A stretch of DNA of 64,000 nt from Kitagawia praeruptora (Eukaryota > Streptophyta > Magnoliopsida > Apiales > Apiaceae), in the NCBI GenBank assembly GCA_037693485.1, contig CM075346.1, positions 131,161,001 through 131,225,000 of the forward strand, read 5' to 3'. Shown here in pieces: positions 57,080 through 64,000 of this stretch. The translations under genes and the position numbers were made by a program. The notes under the pieces are model-generated. The model did no database searches and had not been told where the DNA came from. It was given only the letters and a program-made list of their open reading frames with translations. Within the stretch, counting starts at the first letter, position 1; every line of letters starts with the position of its first letter.

Positions 57080-58683
57080 TGATAAGTGGAGTTATATCCA
57101 CTTGGATCGCTTCAATTCGGCTTAAATTGGTGTACTCGGACTCAAGTATGTGGTGTTTTTGATGTGTTTGTAGTGAATTTGTGCAGGAATAAGAGTCGGA
57201 TGTGGGATGATGTTTTCCATGTTTAATTGGTGGGTTTTGAGCTTAAAAAATGAAAGTACATCAAATTGCGAGAGTGCCGGAAGAAACAGAATGAAAACCG
57301 GAGTTAAAACGAAGAAAATAGAGCAAAATCAGCAAATGAACAGTAGGTCGGGCGCGGCCGCGCCTAATTTGTGCTGATTTCGGGCGCGGGCGCGCGGGAA
57401 TGAACAGTAGCGCGGCGGGCGGCGCGGGCGCGGGAAAATCAGCCAAAATTTCTGATTTTTGTTTTGGTCATATCTTGAGTTCTACAAGTCCGTTTTGGAC
57501 GATTCAACTGCCCACGCGAAGATAACGGAATTCTCTTTCATTCTAAAGTGGTCTTGAGCACCTGACACTGCCAGAAAATTCCAGAACTTTTGGAAACCCC
57601 TTCTGAGAAGGAAATTGCATTGTTTTCTAATTCTAATCATTGTGGAATTACCTTGGATAACCAGAAGCTTCTAGAATCAGACTTATACATGGCAATTGCA
57701 ATTCTATTTCATTCAAGAAAGGAAAATTACCGGAATTCTATCCTAAATCAAAGACTGTAATTACTTGGTTGAGGAGGCACTTGGGGCTATAAATACACCT
57801 CTTGGGGACACAAAAAGAAGACCACGACAAGACACAACACACCAGAAATTTATATCATTGTATTTGTTTTACATCATGTTTTCATTAGACCCCGTGATGA
57901 TGAGAAGTTCGATCATGAGCTAATCGTTGTCATGGGGTCCTAACGGATTTATTTATGGAATTTAGTAGTTGATTGCTTATTTGATATGTGTGTGATGAAT
58001 TATTGATATCCTTATATGGTTGTGTTTCATGTGTTTAGATGCGTCATGAACATCTAATTTGTTAATCTCTTGCGAAACGAGAGTGGATCTTGAGATTTAG
58101 AACTTGCCATGCTAGCATAGGATAGGTTGATGTTTTAACATCATGATTTGTGGCGTAAATAGAGATATTATGCTACCCTATGTGATCTATATGGATAACT
58201 TGTTCTTCAACCGTTATGTTTTCAAATTCTATAGAGATATAGGGTCTAAGCATAATTGGTGTCTATTCATCTTCTATCTCTTTTGTGGATGTATGTTTAG
58301 TTTGGTACTAGTATACCGAGAGGTAACTTTTACTTGTTTCGTGTTGTCCGATCAGATATCGAAACCATCACATATATTGATTAAGGCATGATCTCTAAAG
58401 GAAGTATTTAATGAAGTTAGGATACCATGGTTTCTCTTGTAGAAGTAATTCGATTTTAATTCTCATTAGACAATTAATTCTTAGTTTATTAATTTGCATA
58501 TTAGTTTAATTTAGATAGTTAAAACCCATATTTGTTATTTGTCTTAGCAGTGGATAATAATCATACATTGTTGCATAGGTGCATGAACTGAATTGAAACC
58601 ATAACCAGATCTCTGTGGGAACGAACTCAACTTATATCTATATTACTTGTGACCACGTACGCTTGCGTGATTTTGTGTAAACA
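57080..58683 (+). repeat. LTR 3 of Athila-like array
   Basis: 1604 bp. Followed by TSD ATGAC at 58684-58688, which matches 45973-45977 left of LTR 1. Confidence 0.93.
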
Positions 58684-58688
58684 ATGAC

Positions 58689-61600
58689 TCCATAAATTCT
58701 ATTCTTGAACCTCCAGGGTTCGGTTGTCGTAACTCTACGTTGTGGTTCCATCAATAAACCTTCCAGCCTTTTATGCTCGATGCACGTATGCCCACACATG
58801 CTTGCCATCCTCACTCGCCTTTGAATCTTGATGATTGTATCCATATCACCTCATATGGTTTTCCAAGGATCTCTTTCAGTTTCCAAGTTCGAAACCTCAT
58901 TTCACAAACCTCCTTGGTACCAAAAATTCATATAAATCAAGCTTCCGTAGGTTCAATTGACTGAACCTCCTGCCACAGGTATCAAGTACGCATGCCTTCA
59001 AGATCCCACCCCAGGCATATACCGTGGACATAGTTGTGACCGCCTATAAATCCAACCATGTTAATTGCTAAAGATCCCGTTTTATATTAACTTTTGTTGC
59101 TATAACCCAGTAAGGGGTTTTGAGGCTGAAGGCCGCCAAGGGTTCACGAACCTGAACCTCCTTTGTACATCTTCTCATTTAAAAATAGGGTGCATCTTAG
59201 AAATCCTCCATGTAGCCTTGTATCCACTACCCCCCGATTCCTCGGTGTAGTTTGTCCATGGCCAATATTGAAACATATTCAGACTCTCATCCACTTTGAG
59301 GAAAAGTCTAAATGGACATCCTTGAAGCTAGCTATACATGTCTCACCGTAGTTTCAACCTCTTTTTTAATCCGTGTGGGAAGCCATGCTCCTCCTTATAA
59401 ATGCGAGGTATGAAACCATTTTCTTTTTCTAGATGGTACGTAACCATTTTTTATTTGGCCTCCGCTTAGGTGCTTCAACCAGTACCCCCCAGTATGCCTT
59501 TCACCTGTATTCAGATTTCTTCCATCCTTAGGTGGGGAAGCCGCTAGCAACAGTGTCTTGGTGGAAGCTACCCCTAATTCTTTTCCATCTTCTTGGTGTA
59601 TGCAAACCCAAGTCCATTCCAATTGAGGTTCCGTTGTTAGCTTTGTTGTTTCCTTAAGCTTTTGTAGCTTCTAGTTTTTCCTTTAAGGGGTTCGCGTATG
59701 AACCTCGCAACCATCTCTTTATTGATCGAGAGGTCATTCATACCTCATTCCTTGCTTAGTAGCATCTTTTCCATAATTCCATCGAGATTATAATCCTCAG
59801 TTCCTTTCGTAATTCCTTTCTTGAGGTATCTCTGTGTTCCGACTTCTGATGTCTAGGGGGCTTATAGCAGGGGAACCCCAATGTGGGAAACCTTCTAGCT
59901 TCTAGTGCTTGAGGGGTTTACAGTATGAGAACCTTCATAGCCATAATATAAATTAAGTCCACCATTTGCATCTCCTTCAGAACGGGTCATCCTACCATAG
60001 TGTTGTAGAATACGCTCTCAACCATAACTCCTTCCAAGGGGGTGGATAAGAGGGGTTCATCCTTCAATACTACCAGTGATATTTTCAGTTCGTGAGAGAT
60101 TCGAGTCCACCTTCAACTTCCACGATAAGCTTTTTGCTAGAGCTTAATTTAATATTTCTTGGGACCCAACGCTTTTAGCTGGATATATATTTCAAATTTC
60201 CCCATTCCACTGTTAATGAAGTTTTCACCGTGAGAACCTTTATAAGCTGCTTTTGCCTTTAGTGGGGCAACCTCATTTCTCTGGGCTTCATTGATTCATT
60301 TTTTTTTTGAAAAGCTTCTCAACTGTTGCTTCTACATGTTGCATTCTGCCTTCATAATCCTCCATTAGAGCAGCCATTTACATCAACGTAATGGGTGGTG
60401 CTACCCCCCGAAAAATTGGAACCACTTTATGGGGTTCCATCAGCAGGGCTGCTGGTAACATGATTCCCCAAGTATCCTGAACGGAGCTTCCATCGTATCC
60501 GTATAGTGAGGTATCCACTTCTAACCATTTCCTTGATTTAACCATTTGAGTATCCCATACCAGTTGTGTAACGCCCATTTGTTGCATAAGAGGCCAAACA
60601 TGGCCAAGATTGTTTTTCTTGATGAATCCCCTTTAGGCACTAATTAATTCTTTTGGGGTCCTCATGTCGAGTGACACAACTACCATGGTGAAACCCCTAC
60701 ATTGAGTTCCAATATTTTCCATTTTGGCTTAAAGCCTTTGAATAGGATTTTCCATGCTTAAACCCTTTTCCAGGTTGCTTCCCGGGTTCTTCTTGCTTAT
60801 TGCGGGCCTTCTCATTGTTCAGCTTCTTGCTTATGAGCAAGGGGCCTTCCATCATCGAACCTATCGTATACAAATCCTATTTATGGGAAGCTCTTTTTCG
60901 GGGGAGTCCTTTTTACCAATCTTTTCCACATTTTAGTTTGGAAAGCTTCATAATAAGCTTCCTGCCCAGTCTATTGAACATACTCGGCCTTCTGTTAAGT
61001 GAAGCCTCAGGGTTTTAGGGCTTATTTTCCTTGAACCTGTCATCATCGAACCCCTATCCGGGTTCCTCTCACCAATAAACCTCATTTTCATGGAAGCTTT
61101 CTCTTCTTGCTCATTCGTGTTCTCATGATCAATGTTGATGGGAAACCTTCATACCGAATATGTGAATTATCAATAAGACACCTCTAAGCTTACATGAGCT
61201 AGCTCGTTGTAAGAAACAAAAGGTATCTAAGAGGATAATGTAAAATATTTCCGATAGCTCACCAATGAGGGAATTCATATCCTTGCCATCATCCAGGTTT
61301 ACCTATTGATCATTAATTAAGGGGTTCGCATCCCTGCTTCAATTTGGGTTCACCCGTACCCCTTCAATCAGGAGGGTCGTACCCCTATCTGCACTGGGGT
61401 TCACCTGTTACTCATTTGTCAGGAGGTTCGCACCCTTATCTGCGCTGGGATTCACCTACAGCTCATCAATTATGGTGTTCGTACCCCCATCATCATTCAA
61501 GTTCACCCATTTACTCCCTTCATGGATTGTGCTCCACAATTTTTAACGGAAACTCCTGGACTTGTTTAACCCCAGAATTGTTGAAGGGGGAGCCTTGATA

Positions 61601-62400
61601 GACCTTAACCTCCAAGTGGTTGAACCCTTAGATTGATATTCTCCACTTTTCGACTATAAAAGCCTATTTGTCGAATGCCAAAATTATGTATTTGGGGGTT
61701 CATCTGCGAGAAACCTTCTGGTTAAGAAATTGGGGGTTCATCTGTGAAGAACCTTATGGTTGAGAAACTGGGGGTTCATCTGCGAGGAACCTTTTGGCTG
61801 AGAAATTGGGGGTCATCTGGATCCGAGTGCCTTCTGTCATGGGTGCGACCTCCAGATTGAGGTTCTTCCTACCTTTAGCCTTTGAACCCCTCAACTGGTA
61901 CCTCTTTAGATGGCCATTATCTCCATCAACATGTGGACATTCAGTTCCTCATACATTCAGTTATACATTAACACACTCTTGATGTGAGAGTTTCTGGATC
62001 GCGGAACCCCGCATAGCTGAACCCCTATTCTAGACCCTTCCTATCGGAATTTAGCATCCAAAACAGTTATTTTCCAGCCATTCTTTCCAAGACCTCAGAG
62101 CCACATCCCTTCTTTTATGCATTTTACCACCAAATGACCATAATAAAGGTTATGGGTAACCTTCCTTCTTCTTCTTCCTTTTTTTTTCGATAAGCCATGA
62201 CATTTTCTCCATTTTTTCTTCTTTTTATATCCCTTTTTCCAGAGACTTGATTTTCTAACCCATCCACATGATATAATCCGCTATATCTTGATTGGTGAAC
62301 TCCTTTTCGGACTCAATTTCGTGGTCGTCTCCATTGTTCTTCGGTGTATGTTCATCACCGGAGCTTTTTATTATCTTTCCTCTCAAAAGATCATCCAATG
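58689..62400. other. LARD internal region, 5' half (minus orientation)
   Basis: No recognisable protein domain; short open frames look like chance. Tandem repeats: about 55-bp units with GGTTCGCACCC/GGGTTCACC at 61320-61520, and about 38-bp units with TTGGGGGTTCATCTG at 61690-61815. TACCCCCC (minus strand GGGGGGTA) occurs at 59229, 59483 and 60402. A pyrimidine-rich run (purine on the minus strand) is at 62165-62245. Hairpin GATATA/TATATC at about 62269-62286. Confidence 0.55.
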
Positions 62401-62417
62401 CCCTCCTTCTAGCGCCA
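62401..62417 (-). other. Primer binding site of the LARD
   Basis: Minus strand reads TGGCGCTAGAAGGAGGG, four bases inside the 5' LTR. Gypsy-style site; tRNA not assigned. Confidence 0.65.
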
Positions 62418-62421
62418 AAAA

Positions 62422-63502
62422 TGTTGTGAGAGGAATTTGGTACAACACTTCGAGAGAATATCGCTGGAATAACGGATGAATCGCTTGATTTCCGGCTGCA
62501 GAATCAGCGTTCAAGCGTTTACAGCCCGGCGTTCAACTGCCAGAGTGGGCGGTTGTTTGTAATGATTTTGGGACTGAGTTTGCAAGGTCACCGGACAGCA
62601 AGGACGGAGTAATTCCTACTCAGTCGATCCCAGCTGCCAAAGATGTGTATTGCTCAAGTTTTCTACATGATCCATGTAGAGTGAAGTGAGATTCAACCCT
62701 TGCAAAGTGCCTACATATCCTATGTTTATAGGAATCAAGTCCCATGTAGTTCTAGGGTTTTGGACTTGTTGATAGCCCAGCCACGTTTTGATAAGCCTTA
62801 TCCTCCTGACCATGATGATCCATTGGTTATTTTGTTGATGAAGAAGAGTCCTAGCTCCCTTAGGACACTGACTGAACCCTGGCCTTCCGTTGTACAGCCG
62901 CCTATATATATACACAGTATATATATCACATATGTTTTATATTTATTTTCCTCAACTGAACTGATCCAGTTAATTATCCCAGATGATATGATTATCCAGT
63001 AATTATCCCTCCATAAAACCATAGTTATCTTCATATTTATATGATTTTCCATCATATATCCGCATATATATACATAATCCATGTATATATGATGATTATC
63101 CATGATTCCACAGGTTGTTGGGTCGTCCCTGATGTTTAGGAGTTATCCAAAAGTCAATTAGAGTGATATATATCCGTTCTCCTACAATTTAGGAGGCTGC
63201 TGGGCCAATTCCCGCGGACAGTCGGGGTACGAGGGTGAACCCCTGCTTGGAAGCCCTTCACATGCATGAACCCCTATTAGGCCTCCCACATAGCAGTTCT
63301 CTATCTAGGGTTCAGACACCTGAACCCCTGCATGAATGAACCCGAACCAGATGCCAGAATCTTCATCTTTCAGTATATTTCCAAGGCATATTGGGCCAAA
63401 ACATCCATACCTAGTCCAACCTATCCATCCATATCCACATTACTCAAACTCGTGACCGTAATGGGCCTTAAATCAAGCCCAGGGTGGATTTTGGGCACAA
63501 CA
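62422..63502 (-). repeat. 5' LTR of the LARD
   Basis: 1081 bp, pairs with 41026-42110; one 3-bp and a few small indels. Same AATCC-loop hairpin at 63066-63090 and the same minus-strand TATA region. Confidence 0.9.
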
Positions 63503-64000
63503 TAATGTATTGAATATTAATATCTTATATGTATACGTGTTACTTGGCCTTACTAGTTGGATCTCTTGATTACTCATTACTTAAATTTTTAGATTCGGTG
63601 TAAGATCGAGTGGGATAGTAATGGAGTTCAAGGATCTTAGGTTCAGAGCTTAGAATTGGATTAGAATGACTTTTCGATAAATATTAATTATGCTTTACAA
63701 ATTATAATTTGTTTTAGTTTTCAATTTAAAATTAATAATCAGAAAAGTTTGGGCTATTACGGTTCTTAAAACCAAACAGCTAAATTATTTTCCTAAAAAA
63801 GATTGTTTGTCATCGTCAGAGTCAAACAGCTAAATTATTTTCCTAAAAAAGATTGTTTGTCATCGTCAGAGTCTTTCAGCTAAATTATTGATCTACTCGA
63901 TAATGATGTTTTATGCACTGAAACAAAGTTTCACTATTCAACCTCTGACAGACAACTCTCACCTGGGATTTATTCCTTTTCTCATGTATGAGTTTCACTC
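63503..64000. other. Flanking DNA right of the LARD
   Basis: Non-coding. Contains a 50-bp direct tandem duplication (63773-63822 and 63823-63872, CAGCTAAATTATTTTCC words) with a partial third copy. Bases 63889-64000 resemble 36527-36640. Confidence 0.6.

Larger units (their letters stand above)
45978..58683 (+). mobile_element. Athila-like non-autonomous element array, LTR-gag-LTR-gag-LTR
   Basis: Three LTRs (45978-47577, 51527-53130, 57080-58683) and two internal regions, with one TSD pair ATGAC only at the outer ends (45973-45977 and 58684-58688). Unit spacing is 5549 and 5553 bp. Each internal region has a PBS, a gag-like ORF and about 1.9 kb of non-coding sequence, with no protease, RT, RNase H or integrase. 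The PBS TGGCGCCGCTGCCGGGGA and the AGTTTGGGGGTG polypurine tract are Athila features. By eye the left copy differs from the right at about 0.5%, while LTR 2 and LTR 3 differ at one site. Confidence 0.93.
41026..63502 (-). mobile_element. LARD-like large non-coding LTR retrotransposon, with nested Athila-like array
   Basis: LTRs 41026-42110 (1085 bp) and 62422-63502 (1081 bp) start TGTTGTGAGAGG and end GGGCACAACA. Target flanks are TAATA on the left and TAATG on the right (one mismatch). The minus-strand PBS beside the right LTR and the polypurine tract beside the left LTR give minus orientation. Excluding the nested array it has about 7.6 kb of internal sequence with no recognisable gag, pol or other protein domain. 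It is made of imperfect tandem repeats, a minisatellite and hairpins. By eye the LTRs differ at about 20 positions. Confidence 0.88.

Overview
This window is repeat-rich chromosomal DNA of a flowering plant, probably a eudicot. The evidence is plant-type LTR retrotransposon lineages (Tat-like Gypsy, SIRE/Maximus Copia, Athila-like), plant GT-AG introns, tRNA-derived primer binding sites and an AT-rich background. I cannot name the species. I found no host protein-coding gene, rRNA or tRNA gene that I can defend. Nearly all of the window is LTR retrotransposon sequence, much of it nested, and most insertions can be bounded to the base by LTR ends and target-site duplications (TSDs).

Layout. 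(1) 1-8621: minus-strand Tat-like Gypsy element whose 3' LTR lies left of the window; it has broken gag-pol and a plus-strand intron-containing antisense gene. (2) 8622-9512: short non-coding stretch with a possible CACTA-type end. (3) 9513-33579: second minus-strand Tat-like Gypsy element (LTRs 369 bp, TSD CATTC), heavily decayed, again with an antisense intron-containing gene. A plus-strand SIRE/Maximus Copia element (15114-29635, TSD GGCTT, LTRs 1056/1055 bp and almost identical) is inserted in its RNase H region. (4) 33585-41025: non-coding DNA with four small TRIM-like elements, all in minus orientation, and an LTR-like fragment. (5) 41026-63502: large non-coding minus-strand LTR element (LARD-like, LTRs 1085/1081 bp) packed with tandem repeats and hairpins. 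An Athila-like array, LTR-gag-LTR-gag-LTR (45978-58683, one TSD pair ATGAC outside), is inserted in it. (6) 63503-64000: flanking DNA with a 50-bp tandem duplication.

Relative age from LTR differences counted by eye agrees with the nesting: Gypsy 2 about 12 substitutions in 369 bp, LARD about 20 in 1.08 kb, SIRE 1 substitution plus a 1-base indel in 1.06 kb, and the last two Athila-like LTRs 1 in 1.6 kb.

The two most interesting signals are: (a) a family of short hairpins in the LARD whose loop (AATCC on the plus strand) is conserved while the stems differ in compensating ways; and (b) the three-LTR Athila-like array, in which the left copy is distinctly more diverged than the right copy. 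The second pattern fits joining of a young element copy to an older one by recombination better than a simple in-place duplication.
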